Shown piece by piece: positions 19,233 through 29,683 of a stretch of 64,000 bases of DNA. Under the pieces are notes generated by a model. That model worked only from the letters and a program-made list of their open reading frames with translations, was not told where the DNA came from and ran no database searches. The DNA is from Anaerobiospirillum succiniciproducens DSM 6400 (GTDB taxonomy: Bacteria; Pseudomonadota; Gammaproteobacteria; Enterobacterales; Succinivibrionaceae), in assembly GCF_000482845.1 (NCBI RefSeq), contig NZ_KI519513.1, positions 1,032 through 65,031 on the forward strand, in the 5' to 3' direction. How positions within the stretch are numbered: the first letter of the stretch is position 1; each line of letters opens with the position of its first letter. Position numbers and translations under genes: made by a program.

Positions 19233-21200
19233 CTACTTATCCTTAGCAGGAGTGACGTCTTGCGCCTCAGGCACTGACTTTAATAAGCGCGGGCCATCGT
19301 AGCCAGCTAAAGTCAGTAAGGCGACCGCACGATCGTTAATCTCACTTAAGCTTTGCTCTTGTAAGAAAAGATTCATGGCACGCTCGTAGCCATCATCTAA
19401 ACGCAGTGAGATAGTACGAATACGGTCAGCTCTAATCTCTTTATCAGCACTGAGCTTTTCCATAGCCTTAAGATTAGCTAAAGCCTCTTGATAAGCATCG
19501 TCTTCTAAAAGAGCATCACCAATGCGGTTTTGAAGCATCTTCTCAAGCTGATTGTCACTTAAGTTATCTGAAGCAATGGAGGATAAAAGCTGCTGACGTA
19601 CGGCTTGACGCAGCTTAGCTACTTCATCCTTTTGGCGCTCGTAGTTTAATAAGGCCTTATTCGCCTCACGATTAGCGCTTTCTAAAGCTCTTTGGCGATA
19701 TGCAGTTAGATATGGACGCAGTTTATTCTCCATATCCTTTCTAGTGTCAGTACGACGTGACTTTAAGTCGCTAATATCGCCCACATATGGATGAATAACA
19801 GTGTATTCACCAATATAACGCTCTTTGAGGTAATCAAGCTTAATGGCAAATAAGTAGTTGCCAATGATCATCTGAGCGACGTCATCATTAAGCTCATAGA
19901 GCACGCCATAAAATGGCGTGAGATTGTCATCAATGAGTCCAATGAGTACTGGAGCATTGTATGAAACAGCCTCACTTAATGGGCCAGTCTGAGATAAGCT
20001 TTGTAAGTTAGCTTTCTTTAAGATAGCTGAGTTAACAGTTACATCTTCATCATCAACGGTGTAGCCATGCACCTTAAATAAGGTGGCAAAAGCGCTGACC
20101 TTAAAGTAAGACTCAGAGACTGCCTGATTAAAGAAATACAGCTCACGAGATGCAGCATTGCGGCCACGGAAGAGATAGTCAGAGACAGCCTGATAACGAG
20201 CTTGCACTTGAGCATCGTTGATAAGCGCACTTTGAATGGAGCGTACTGGCATGAAGGTCTGCACTAACATCAGTGCGCCGACAAAGGTAAGACCAGCACA
20301 GACAAAGGCTGCACCAATAGTAGCGGCTTTGGCGTACAAGGAGGCGCTGAGCATATCTTTAAACAGATGCTTAAAGTAGCTGCGTAAACCATCCTCATTG
20401 TGGCTTACTAAATAGGCTGCCTTAGCGGCAATGGCACCTTTAACTTGCTCAGACTTTTTCTGATAGGCAATGTTAAGCGCCATATCGGCAATGGCATTGA
20501 TAAGACGAGGCGCACCAGCACTCTTTTTAGTGATGACGTCGATAGCCTTATCGGTAAATAAAGGAGTGACTCGACCAACCTGCTGCAATCTGTAGGTTAT
20601 ATATGCGCCTACTTCGTTGGCAGTGAGCGGTGGCAGAGTAGCAAAGATCTTAATGCGGTTTTTGAGCATGTCGTGGATTGGCTTGTTTAAATGCTCAATC
20701 AAATCGTCACGACCAACGAGCAAGAAATTAAGCATCTTGCCAGCTTCACCTTCGATATTGGAAATAAGGCGAATTTGCTCTAAAACTTCATCACTAAGAC
20801 CTTGGGCCTCATCGCAAATAACAGTGGTAATGATGCCATTGGCAATGGATGTCTCAAGCATCTTTCTGAGCTTAAAAGTCAGATCATTTAATGACTCAAA
20901 TGAAGTAGCCACCACGCCAGAGGCACGTAAAATAGTTGCAATGAGGTTATGCGGATCAATACGAGGATCATCGATGGCAATAATACGCATACGATGAGGC
21001 AAGGAGCGCATTAATAAGCGCACGAGAGTGGACTTACCTGCACCAGATGGGCCAGTAAGTACGCAGATGCTGCCTGAGCGAGACAGAGTGGTATTGAGCA
21101 AGGTGATGGACTGGTGCTGGGATCCGCCGACATAGTAAAAACGCCTATCAGGCAAACCGTCAAACGGATAGTCATTTAAACCAAAATACTCCAGGTACAT
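19233..21200 (-). CDS. ExeA/GspA-like AAA+ ATPase with transmembrane and periplasmic region
   Basis: The 655-residue protein opens like ExeA/GspA and MshM (MYLEYFGLNDYPFDGLPD). Its AAA+ domain (about residues 1-270) has Walker A GPSGAGKST (about 49-57), Walker B TTVICDEAQ (about 126-134), and a sensor-like region GAPRLINAIAD. One transmembrane helix follows (about 295-320). The periplasmic part has a degenerate peptidase-C39-like stretch (about 355-470, including APVLIGLIDDN) like that in GspA, then a long helical region rich in Arg/Glu. The peptidoglycan-binding domain usual at the GspA C-terminus is not visible. GspA/GspB proteins remodel peptidoglycan for the secretin of type II secretion, but no gsp genes occur here. 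AGGA lies 8 nt before the ATG. Confidence 0.75.
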   Translation of the reverse strand: MYLEYFGLNDYPFDGLPDRRFYYVGGSQHQSITLLNTTLSRSGSICVLTGPSGAGKSTLVRLLMRSLPHRMRIIAIDDPRIDPHNLIATILRASGVVATSFESLNDLTFKLRKMLETSIANGIITTVICDEAQGLSDEVLEQIRLISNIEGEAGKMLNFLLVGRDDLIEHLNKPIHDMLKNRIKIFATLPPLTANEVGAYITYRLQQVGRVTPLFTDKAIDVITKKSAGAPRLINAIADMALNIAYQKKSEQVKGAIAAKAAYLVSHNEDGLRSYFKHLFKDMLSASLYAKAATIGAAFVCAGLTFVGALMLVQTFMPVRSIQSALINDAQVQARYQAVSDYLFRGRNAASRELYFFNQAVSESYFKVSAFATLFKVHGYTVDDEDVTVNSAILKKANLQSLSQTGPLSEAVSYNAPVLIGLIDDNLTPFYGVLYELNDDVAQMIIGNYLFAIKLDYLKERYIGEYTVIHPYVGDISDLKSRRTDTRKDMENKLRPYLTAYRQRALESANREANKALLNYERQKDEVAKLRQAVRQQLLSSIASDNLSDNQLEKMLQNRIGDALLEDDAYQEALANLKAMEKLSADKEIRADRIRTISLRLDDGYERAMNLFLQEQSLSEINDRAVALLTLAGYDGPRLLKSVPEAQDVTPAKDK

Positions 21201-21748
21201 GAGTACAGTCCTAACTACTTACCAATAACCAATAGCAAAACGCTCAAACAAGAGCCCCTAAATTATATAGGATTTACTCCTTAGAATCATGTATCACGCG
21301 CCTTTGCGACACCGCTAAGTTCACAATTTAGGCAATCGATACATACAAAAAGCCAACCGCATTGTAAAAAGTCACTAAAAAACCGCTATCCAAGCCCAAT
21401 TGGCGTACTTGAAGCCGCAGACACGAATCCGTGCATTTTGTTGATGAACCTATGCTTTTGCCACCATGAAGCATTTGCAGCACAGCCCTCAGAGCAACGC
21501 GCTATGCTCCGATTGGCATGGCATTTGGGAGAGCATGTCCCTGAGAGCATCTTGCTATGTGCTGAGTACTTACTATGCGGCGATGGATTGCAATGCTCGA
21601 TGATTTGGCAGGAGCCAATTGGCTTGGTGTTATTCGTCTTATCTCTTGGATGCTTTGTGGGGTGGTATGGGATTGCTTTTTGGTGAAGATAAAATGGAAC
21701 TGCCGCTAAAAAGCGGCAGTTTCAAAGAAATATGAGTTGAAGCGGTGG
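21201..21748. other. Spacer between the ExeA-like and HAD genes
   Basis: No convincing gene. An 82-codon plus-strand frame (21438-21686) lacks a Shine-Dalgarno sequence and has no recognisable features. The hairpin at 21698-21721 closes the HAD gene. Confidence 0.5.
21698..21721 (-). terminator. Hairpin downstream of the HAD gene
   Basis: AACTGCCGCT / AGCGGCAGTT, a 10-bp perfect stem with a 4-base loop, 27 nt past the stop. The following T-run is weak, so termination may be partial. Confidence 0.6.
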
Positions 21749-23077
21749 CTACATGACACGGCCACGAGCTGCAGCTAAACCACGCTCGCGGGCTCTAGCG
21801 ATAGCACGAGCCTTAGCAGGGTTCATGTGACGCATCTTCTCAGCTAAAGCAGCATCGCGCTCGTTTTGCGGTACAAAGTACTGATTTTGTGGAGTTGCTG
21901 CTGGACCTGAGCCTGCAAAATCTGCAAGGTCATCGTCATTGAGCATACCAATACCAGGGCCACGTCTTTGCTGCTGAGCCATACGCTGCTGCATCATCTG
22001 TTGCTGCTGCATTTGCTGCATCATGCGCTGTTGCTGCTGTGGACTCATGCCAGCCATTTGCTGCTGCATCATCTGTTGCTGCTGCATCTGCTGCATCATT
22101 TGCTGCTGCTGTTGTGGACTCATACCTGCCATCTGCTGCTGCATTTGTTTCTGCTGCATCTGCTGTTGGCGAGCGGCCATTTCACGTTGCTGACGAAGCT
22201 TAGCCTGCTGAGCTGCCTGAGCTGCAACTTGCTTCTTCTTTTCCTCAATGAGGCGAGCATGCTGCTCACGCTCTGCTGCTGCACGCTCTTCTTCCTCGAT
22301 ACGGCGCTTGGCAAACTGCATGCCCTCTTCTAAGTCGGTAAGGCTATTGAGCACTACAGAAGGCTCTAAATCCTCAAAAACACCAGTCTTAGAACGGTTA
22401 ACATAGGCGGTGAGCCAATGCATACGGCAAGCTGGAGCAATATCCTGGAAATAGTTTGAAGTTACATGGAAATGGTCAGCGCTACGGAGCTTAAACTTTT
22501 CAGCTGCTGCCTTAAAGAAACCTAAGTTTGGCTTATAGCAACGACACTCATCAGCAACTAAAACAGTCTTCTCGCTAAAATAACCGCCTAAGTTTTCAAA
22601 CTGGCGTGAGATAAGCTGAATGTCGGTATTTGCCAGAATATACATCTCATAGCCAGCACGGTGCAGCTTCTCTAAAGTAGGCAGCACATCAGGATGTGGC
22701 TTGAGGTCATTATAAATAAGGTACAGCTCGGCAAAATTCTTGGTGAAGACCTTGGTATTGAATTCCATATCAAGGTACTTCATCGAAGTCTCAAGCACAT
22801 CACGAATGGTCATGAAGTCAGGAGACAGACGAATGCGCTCGAGGTAAAGTTGGAAGTAACGCTCAACTAATTCTGGCTCGAATTTGTTCTCGCGACCAAC
22901 TTGACCCACGAAGTGAGTAATCATTCGATAGTTAAGCAAGCAACCATACAGGTCGAAAGTAACGACGCGACGGTCATGGCCAAACTGCTTGTCCTTTGGT
23001 GGTTCTTCGCCTGTGAGATTTTGAATGCCGCTTTGTACAGCACTACTTACCTTGTCGAATACTTGAGAGATTTGCAT
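21749..23077 (-). CDS. HAD-superfamily hydrolase with Gln/Met-rich repeat tail
   Basis: The N-terminal half is a haloacid-dehalogenase-type hydrolase. Motif I is VVTFDLYGCLLN (Asp nucleophile, about residue 41), motif II ILANTD (about 147), motif III RCYKPNLGFF (Lys, about 178), followed by TSNYFQDIAPA. The Asp-x-Tyr motif is that of the 2-haloacid dehalogenase-like class, whose members include phosphatases. The substrate is unknown. From about residue 260 the protein becomes an Arg/Glu/Gln coiled coil, then a Gln/Met tract with two copies of a 25-residue unit (MAGMSPQQQQ...), ending in a basic Ala/Arg tail. I start at the ATG at 23077 with AGGCGG upstream; the longer frame begins at an unsupported TTG. 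No operon partners. Confidence 0.75.
   Translation of the reverse strand: MQISQVFDKVSSAVQSGIQNLTGEEPPKDKQFGHDRRVVTFDLYGCLLNYRMITHFVGQVGRENKFEPELVERYFQLYLERIRLSPDFMTIRDVLETSMKYLDMEFNTKVFTKNFAELYLIYNDLKPHPDVLPTLEKLHRAGYEMYILANTDIQLISRQFENLGGYFSEKTVLVADECRCYKPNLGFFKAAAEKFKLRSADHFHVTSNYFQDIAPACRMHWLTAYVNRSKTGVFEDLEPSVVLNSLTDLEEGMQFAKRRIEEEERAAAEREQHARLIEEKKKQVAAQAAQQAKLRQQREMAARQQQMQQKQMQQQMAGMSPQQQQQMMQQMQQQQMMQQQMAGMSPQQQQRMMQQMQQQQMMQQRMAQQQRRGPGIGMLNDDDLADFAGSGPAATPQNQYFVPQNERDAALAEKMRHMNPAKARAIARARERGLAAARGRVM
21975..22165. repeat. Gln/Met codon repeat in the HAD gene
   Basis: CTG/TTG/CAT-rich tract (minus-strand CAG, CAA and ATG codons) with a 75-bp unit present twice. The period is a multiple of three, so unit gain or loss would keep the frame. 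Confidence 0.85.
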
Positions 23078-24870
23078 ATCGCATCCGCCTTGTTTCTTGC
23101 ACAAAGGTGATCACTAATCTCAGATACCGTCACTATTCACACTTGCAGTATCTACATAGACGTAGATGCACTATCGTCATATGTATAGCATACCAATCTA
23201 CTGCAGATTGAACTAAGACAGGCCTCAAATTTCAGGAACCAACTTTAACTAATTGCAGCTCTTTTGTATAAACAAGTCCATGTACCTGTATGTACCAACT
23301 AGGATTTACCTAGTTTTTAATACACATGTGCGCGTATCTGCTGTTAGTCAATAAAGTGGCTTAGGCTCCACTTTCTCAAGGCAGTTCTTTTAAGGGCATG
23401 TGGCTTAAATCCACTTAAACCTTAAGCTTGAGCTTATCCTTAACTTACTAAGGTACTAAGCTTTAAAATTCTGCCTTAGTTGCAGCTAAACGCCATAACA
23501 ATGTACACATTCGCTACTTTTGGATTCAGGGGGCAGTATTTATCAGCTTTAGCTATTGCCAGCACCCCATCATCTAGTCTTATGCAGGGAATTAAATTGA
23601 GTTATCACTTTGGTACTGCAGATTGCACTATTACGGATCTACACTGCTCCATTGTGAATAAAACACAAAAGCCCTATCTATATACTTTTATCGTACATCC
23701 GCATCTAAAAGTAAAGTGCGTACCGTAACCGTGCGCAAACACTAACGAGCGTGCTGTTATAACCAGACCTCAATATATAAACCGCATAGATAAAGGTTTT
23801 TTATAAAAGTATTGTTTAACTCAACTTTCATTACGTGTACTTTTGTTGTATTAGGCTAGTATCAAAAGATTTGAGTAATGCTTAAAAAATTGATCCATAT
23901 CACAATTAGATGGTGTACGCATATGGTTTTAAGCACCTATTTCGCAATCAAGCGCATGTTTATGCTCTTTATAGACTAGTTACACACCTAACTATAAAGC
24001 AATAACTACAAAGTCCCCACCTTAGATAGATAACGCAAAACGCTATATACAAGCCATTTGCTCCCAAGTTCTCTTAAAAACCGTCTGAACTTTACATGAG
24101 ATGTGCTTAACACTTAGCAACAAAGTTAATGTACTAAAAACCATAGTGAGTAAAAACTTAAGTATCGTTTCACGACTCAAACCACACTCCACCTGACACC
24201 ATATACGCACAAAACTACAATTATTGTCAGGCATCCACAAGAGCCACCTCGCGGTTACAGATTTCTCCATGTCTGTGCTAACAATTTCCCTTAACTAACC
24301 ATTCAAACTAACCACTTCAAACTGAGTCGAAGGACAAACTCGAGAGACAGCAAAGACGTTTAGAAAAGAATTACGCTTAGATGACGATTACCCCAGCACT
24401 ACCGTATACACCTGCATAAATCGGCTGATATGCTGCAGTTTTATCAGCTGATATTAAGGATAAAAAGCCTCTAAGGATTGCGCTCAATGTACCTATCTAC
24501 CCGAATCTATGTACACAATGTTGTATTAAGAGTCCTGTGAATACATGCCTGATAGCAGTATTGCTGTATTGCCTAATTGCTTATGAATGTGGCTAAAACT
24601 CTCGCCTTGACTTAGCTTACCTGTAATTTATGAGCTGAGCGTTTCTTGTAGATAAGATACGCTTTGCTTTGCTTGTTTGGCTTGGCAAAGAGGTGCAAGT
24701 AGCAAAGAGCGAAGATAAGAGGAGGATAAAAAGAGGCGCTACTTGTGATTTGGGAGGGTACAGATATGCGAAAGCCCGCACAGGGCGGGCTTCCATGTAG
24801 CTATCAGACTTACTAGTAGAGGTTAACCCACTAATAGTCTGTTGCAGCTCAGTCGAGTATGCAACGCGAA
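23078..24870. other. 1.8-kb gene-free region
   Basis: No gene, rRNA or tRNA recognised. Open frames at 23480-23728 and 24043-24270 lack ribosome binding sites and protein character. The rpsU terminator lies at the right end. Confidence 0.5.
24770..24793 (-). terminator. Terminator-like hairpin downstream of rpsU
   Basis: AAGCCCGC / GCGGGCTT, an 8-bp perfect GC-rich stem with a 5-nt loop, followed by a short T stretch on the minus strand, about 80 bases past rpsU. Confidence 0.65.
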
Positions 24871-25813
<943 letters not shown>

Positions 25814-26827
25814 ATGCTGGTTCTGGGCATTGAGAGTTCCTGTGATGAAACAGGCGTTGCAGTCTATGATGATGAAAAAGGCCTCTTGGCGCACGCACTG
25901 CACACTCAAATCCCTATCCACGCCGAGTATGGCGGTGTAGTACCTGAGCTTGCTGGTCGTGACCACATCAAACGTGTGGTGCCGCTTGTACGCAAGGTAA
26001 CTCAAGACGCAGGCGTTAGCCTTAAAGATCTTGATGCCATTGCCTATACTGCCGGCCCTGGTCTGATTGGTGCTCTATTAGTTGGTGCAGTTGAGGCTCG
26101 CTCCCTTGCATATGCTCTCAACATTCCAGCTGTACCCGTGCACCATATGGAAGGCCACCTGCTTGCTCCTATGCTTGAGGATAATCCTCCATCATTCCCA
26201 TTTGTTGCACTCTTAGTTTCTGGCGGCCATACCATGCTGATAAAGGTTGAGAAGCCTGGTTGCTATGAGATCTTAGGCGAGTCTGTGGATGATGCTGCAG
26301 GTGAAGCTTTTGACAAGACTGCAAAGCTTTTAGGTCTCCCTTATCCAGGTGGTCCAAAGCTTGAGGCACTGGCAAAAGATGGCGACTCTAGCAAATACAA
26401 ATTCCCTCGTCCAATGATCGACCGACCAAACTTTGATTTCTCTTTTGCAGGTTTAAAGACCTCAGTACTAAATGCAGTACACAAGAGCGAAAATCTCGAA
26501 GCTGAGAAGGCCGATATTGCTAAGTGTTTTGAAGATGCCGTTGCAGATACTTTAACTGCAAAGTGCAAGCGAGCTTTAGACGAGACTCACATGAACACCT
26601 TAGTAGTAGCTGGTGGTGTAAGTGCTAATAGTGCTATTCGTGAGTCTTTAACTGCACTCATGAACAAGCGTAAGGGCAAAGTATTCTTTGCTCGTCGTGA
26701 GTTCTGTACCGACAATGGAGCCATGATTGCTCTTGCAGGTATGCTGCGCTTTAAGGCTGGTGAACGCGCCGATCTTGGTGTAAATGTTTTCCCACGCTGG
26801 CATCTATCTTCACTTAAGCCTTTATAA
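25814..26827 (+). CDS. tsaD: tRNA N6-adenosine threonylcarbamoyltransferase
   Basis: Catalytic subunit that transfers threonylcarbamoyl from TC-AMP to A37 of ANN-decoding tRNAs, acting with TsaB, TsaE and TsaC products; essential in most bacteria. The 337-residue ASKHA-fold protein matches E. coli TsaD in length and motifs: [15 protein letters not shown] at the N-terminus, the metal-binding HHMEGH (residues 110-115, with His111 and His115), [27 protein letters not shown] and [15 protein letters not shown] precedes the ATG. None of its partner genes is in the window. Confidence 0.98.
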   Translation: MLVLGIESSCDETGVAVYDDEKGLLAHALHTQIPIHAEYGGVVPELAGRDHIKRVVPLVRKVTQDAGVSLKDLDAIAYTAGPGLIGALLVGAVEARSLAYALNIPAVPVHHMEGHLLAPMLEDNPPSFPFVALLVSGGHTMLIKVEKPGCYEILGESVDDAAGEAFDKTAKLLGLPYPGGPKLEALAKDGDSSKYKFPRPMIDRPNFDFSFAGLKTSVLNAVHKSENLEAEKADIAKCFEDAVADTLTAKCKRALDETHMNTLVVAGGVSANSAIRESLTALMNKRKGKVFFARREFCTDNGAMIALAGMLRFKAGERADLGVNVFPRWHLSSLKPL

Positions 26828-27032
26828 AAAATTAAGTAACCTAGATTTCAGATAAGACTACTGCAAAAAGCACATAGTGCAGTCTTTAACACAGCAACCT
26901 AGCTTGCGTTGATCCTTGTACCTAATATTGTGCTTTTATGCTGTAGCTATGCTCAAAATATGAGCAACTAGACTCTATTTAAGCAACCGATGTCACTAAT
27001 GTGGTATTCAAGTGTTGCAAAACGGAGTAGCA

Positions 27033-27389
27033 ATGGACAAGATTTTAATCAAAGGCCTCAAAATCAACGCCATCATTGGCATTTTGCAACATGAGCGTGA
27101 GTACGAGCAGCCTCTTGAATTAGATATAACCATGCAGCACGACCTGCATGAGTGCGCACTCAGCGGCGACCTTAGCAAATCCATCAACTATGCTGAGGTA
27201 TGCAAGAAAGTTACTGCCTTCGTTATCGAACGTAAGGCTGAGCTAATTGAAACTTTAGCCGAAGAGATTTGCGCTATGATTTTGAATGAGTTTAAACCTC
27301 ATTCAGTACAGCTCAGAATACTCAAGACTCATGCTGTGACCAATACACAGGGAGTCGGCGTAGAAATAATGAGGACACGCGAGGACTAG
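27033..27389 (+). CDS. folB: Dihydroneopterin aldolase
   Basis: Converts 7,8-dihydroneopterin to 6-hydroxymethyl-dihydropterin and glycolaldehyde in folate synthesis. The 118-residue protein has the family's length and blocks: LKINAIIGILQHEREYEQPLELDI, the INYAEV segment, LIETLAEEI, and a C-terminal VTNTQGVGVEI. GGAG at 27024-27027 selects the ATG at 27033; an upstream GTG frame would add seven residues without a site. It ends 5 nt before folK, which catalyses the next step, so the two form a folB-folK operon. Confidence 0.93.
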   Translation: MDKILIKGLKINAIIGILQHEREYEQPLELDITMQHDLHECALSGDLSKSINYAEVCKKVTAFVIERKAELIETLAEEICAMILNEFKPHSVQLRILKTHAVTNTQGVGVEIMRTRED

Positions 27390-27394
27390 GATTT

Positions 27395-27931
27395 ATGAGT
27401 ACTCAAGTTTATTTAGGTATCGGTTCCAACCTCAACCGCGACAATGCCGTATTGTTTGCGCTTGAGAAGTTACGCCCACTGTTTAAAGAATTTAAAGTAT
27501 CCCCTGTTTACGAGTCAAAGGCAGTCCGTGAGGCTGAGCCTGACTACTACAACTTATGTGTTGGCGGCTCTACTGAACTTTCTATGGAAGATCTTTACAA
27601 TGAGATCGTCAAGATTGAAGGTGAGGCTGGTGCTGAGCTGATGATTTACAACAGCACCAACTTTGGTCTTAAGCACCGCGTTGATATTGATATCCTCACT
27701 TACGGTAATGAAGTTCGTGATGAGCCTTGCAAGGTACCTCGCCACGACATTCAGGACTATCCTTTCGTTAACATTCCGCTTAACGACATTGCTCCAGAGC
27801 TCGTACACCCTATCTTAGGTCTGCCAGTTAGTGAGCTTAATGAGCAGATGGTTCCTCATATTCCAGAAGGCCGTCGTGTAGTTAAGGTTCCATTTGATAC
27901 TAAGCGTAAGTTCACCTCTTGGGGTAACTAA
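27395..27931 (+). CDS. folK: 6-hydroxymethyl-dihydropterin pyrophosphokinase (divergent)
   Basis: Transfers pyrophosphate from ATP to hydroxymethyl-dihydropterin, just upstream of dihydropteroate synthase. The 178-residue protein shows the N-terminal YLGIGSNL and YESKAV, the DYYNLCVGG substrate segment, an RVDIDIL catalytic strand with the two metal-binding Asp residues, VPRHD, and FVNIPLNDIAPELVHP. It departs from E. coli FolK: the usual RWGPRTLDLD stretch reads as FGLKHRVDID, so an arginine is shifted and the Trp is absent, and the C-terminus is about 20 residues longer. Position directly after folB supports the call. Confidence 0.85.
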   Translation: MSTQVYLGIGSNLNRDNAVLFALEKLRPLFKEFKVSPVYESKAVREAEPDYYNLCVGGSTELSMEDLYNEIVKIEGEAGAELMIYNSTNFGLKHRVDIDILTYGNEVRDEPCKVPRHDIQDYPFVNIPLNDIAPELVHPILGLPVSELNEQMVPHIPEGRRVVKVPFDTKRKFTSWGN

Positions 27932-28688
27932 TCGCTCTTGCCTATAGCTATCCTTGATATAGGCTTTAGACAATCACAAGATTGCACTTTAAAGGCGGGT
28001 TAATTCCTGCCTTTAAAGTTTATAGCTAGGCACACAACCCCTGCTCTATTTATCGCTTACAAGCACTTAGAAAAAGAAAATAACCACGACCCTAGCTACT
28101 ATTGCCTCTTCTCTAGCTTAGCTGCCACTTTTCTATCTTAGCGTCCTCATGAGCAAGCTCTTCTTGCCTCATGATTAACTTTTTATTGCAAATCATTCGT
28201 GTTAGGCCTTGTGGCTTGCTAAAATGTCAAACGCTTTCACAGAAAGTAAGCACAGTACTTGTTTATCGTGTGTTTCCTTGCATGCAAAATAAATGGCTAT
28301 CGGCCTAAACTTAAGGCTTAATGCTTTTAAAAGATCACAGCCCTAACTTTATGGCCTAACTGAGCGCAAAAAGACATTGTCACAGCGTTCTGATAATGTT
28401 GTTGTTTTTTAGCCTATATATCATGTAGTACAATTGCCACTTTATAAGCAAGCTATAAGCTTATAGTTTGATTTAATCATCTAAAGCACGTCTAGGCGCA
28501 TATTAATGCCTTGACCCCAACACTAGCTTAGCTTGTAAGCTATGTACTAATTACATGCTGGTGCTTGCTGTTCTAAGTTGAGCTTTGCTGTGTTTGATAT
28601 GTAATTTACGGTGTCTCGCCCTCTTGTGCGTATCAGATAGGATTTTCACGACTGTTTCAGTCTTTACTGTGTTAACAAGGAAAACCAA
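27932..28688. other. folK-uppP spacer
   Basis: No gene. It contains the folBK terminator hairpin at 27986-28019 and otherwise AT-rich DNA in which I see nothing specific. Confidence 0.5.
27986..28021 (+). terminator. Hairpin downstream of folBK
   Basis: ACTTTAAAGGC pairs with GCCTTTAAAGT, 11 bp with the stem extended inward by GG/CC. Only a short T-rich tail follows. Confidence 0.6.
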
Positions 28689-29531
28689 GTGCCTATCACT
28701 CATATTGTGGTTCTAGCCTTAATCCAAGGTATTACTGAGTTTTTACCTGTCTCCTCTAGCGCTCACCTCATTTTTCCAAGCCAATTATTAGGATGGGATG
28801 ATCAAGGCATTGCCTTTGACGTCGCTGTTCACCTTGGTACTTTACTCGCTGTAGTGATTTACTACATTTCAGATTTATACGAGATCACTATTCACACCAT
28901 TAAGTCGATGATAACTCGCAAGCAGACTCCGCAAAGTCGCATAGGCTGGTTCATTGTTATCGGCACTATTCCAGCTGCAGTTGCAGGCTTATTACTTGAA
29001 GAGTTTGTCTCTACAGCCGGCCGCTCCATTCATATTATTGCCTATACTACCATCGGCTTTGGTCTGCTCTTAGGTCTAGCATCTTATGTAAATCGCAAGA
29101 TGAACTGGCATACTAAGGCTAACTTACATAACAATCGCCCAGATAGCCTCCGTAAGCTCAACCTTGCTCAGACTTTAGTCATTGGTTTTTCACAGGCATT
29201 AGCTTTAGTCCCAGGCACCTCACGCTCGGGTATCACTATGACTGCAGGCTTATTCTTAGGCATGCGTCCTGAGGCTGCCGCTCGTTTTAGTTTCCTATTA
29301 TCCATTCCTATCATTCTGGCCTCAGCTTTACTTGAGGGCATTAAGCTAGTTACTTCTGACGTTCCTGGCGTTGCCAACCCTGTAGAGATGCTAGTTGGTG
29401 GTATCATCGCCTTCATCACTGCTCTGATTGTGATTGCACTATTCATGCGCTTTATTTCAAAGTCAGGTATGGCCGTATTTGTAATCTACCGTATTTTACT
29501 TGGCTTCGGTCTTTTATACTTCTTAGCCTAA
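28689..29531 (+). CDS. uppP: Undecaprenyl-diphosphatase
   Basis: Inner-membrane phosphatase (formerly BacA) that recycles undecaprenyl diphosphate to the monophosphate carrier for peptidoglycan and O-antigen synthesis; overexpression gives bacitracin resistance. The 280-residue multi-spanning protein has both hallmark motifs: the Glu-rich QGITEFLPVSSSAHLI (residues 14-29) and PGTSRSGIT (about 175-183) with the catalytic Ser/Arg. It begins with GTG at 28689; AAGGA 7 nt upstream supports this. Facing it is cca, its E. coli neighbour, here convergent rather than co-oriented. Confidence 0.96.
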   Translation: MPITHIVVLALIQGITEFLPVSSSAHLIFPSQLLGWDDQGIAFDVAVHLGTLLAVVIYYISDLYEITIHTIKSMITRKQTPQSRIGWFIVIGTIPAAVAGLLLEEFVSTAGRSIHIIAYTTIGFGLLLGLASYVNRKMNWHTKANLHNNRPDSLRKLNLAQTLVIGFSQALALVPGTSRSGITMTAGLFLGMRPEAAARFSFLLSIPIILASALLEGIKLVTSDVPGVANPVEMLVGGIIAFITALIVIALFMRFISKSGMAVFVIYRILLGFGLLYFLA

Positions 29532-29571
29532 GCACAAGCTAAACACTAGCTACATACTTAGATCCAAAAAC

Positions 29572-29611
29572 AAAAGCCCCTGCATCATAGATTTGATTGC
29601 AGGGGCTTTTT
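29572..29611. terminator. Bidirectional terminator between uppP and cca
   Basis: AAAAGCCCCTGCA pairs with TGCAGGGGCTTTT, a 13-bp perfect stem with a 14-nt loop and A/T flanks on both sides, between two convergent genes. Confidence 0.92.
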
Positions 29612-29683
29612 GCATCTAAGGCCAGCCACTAGCAAAATGGCCAGCACCATAATTTAAAAAACTAGCCATACGCGATCAAAAAA

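Noticed and set aside
21438-21686. 82-codon plus-strand frame with a hydrophobic end
   Set aside because: No Shine-Dalgarno before the possible starts and composition like surrounding non-coding DNA; possible but unsupported.
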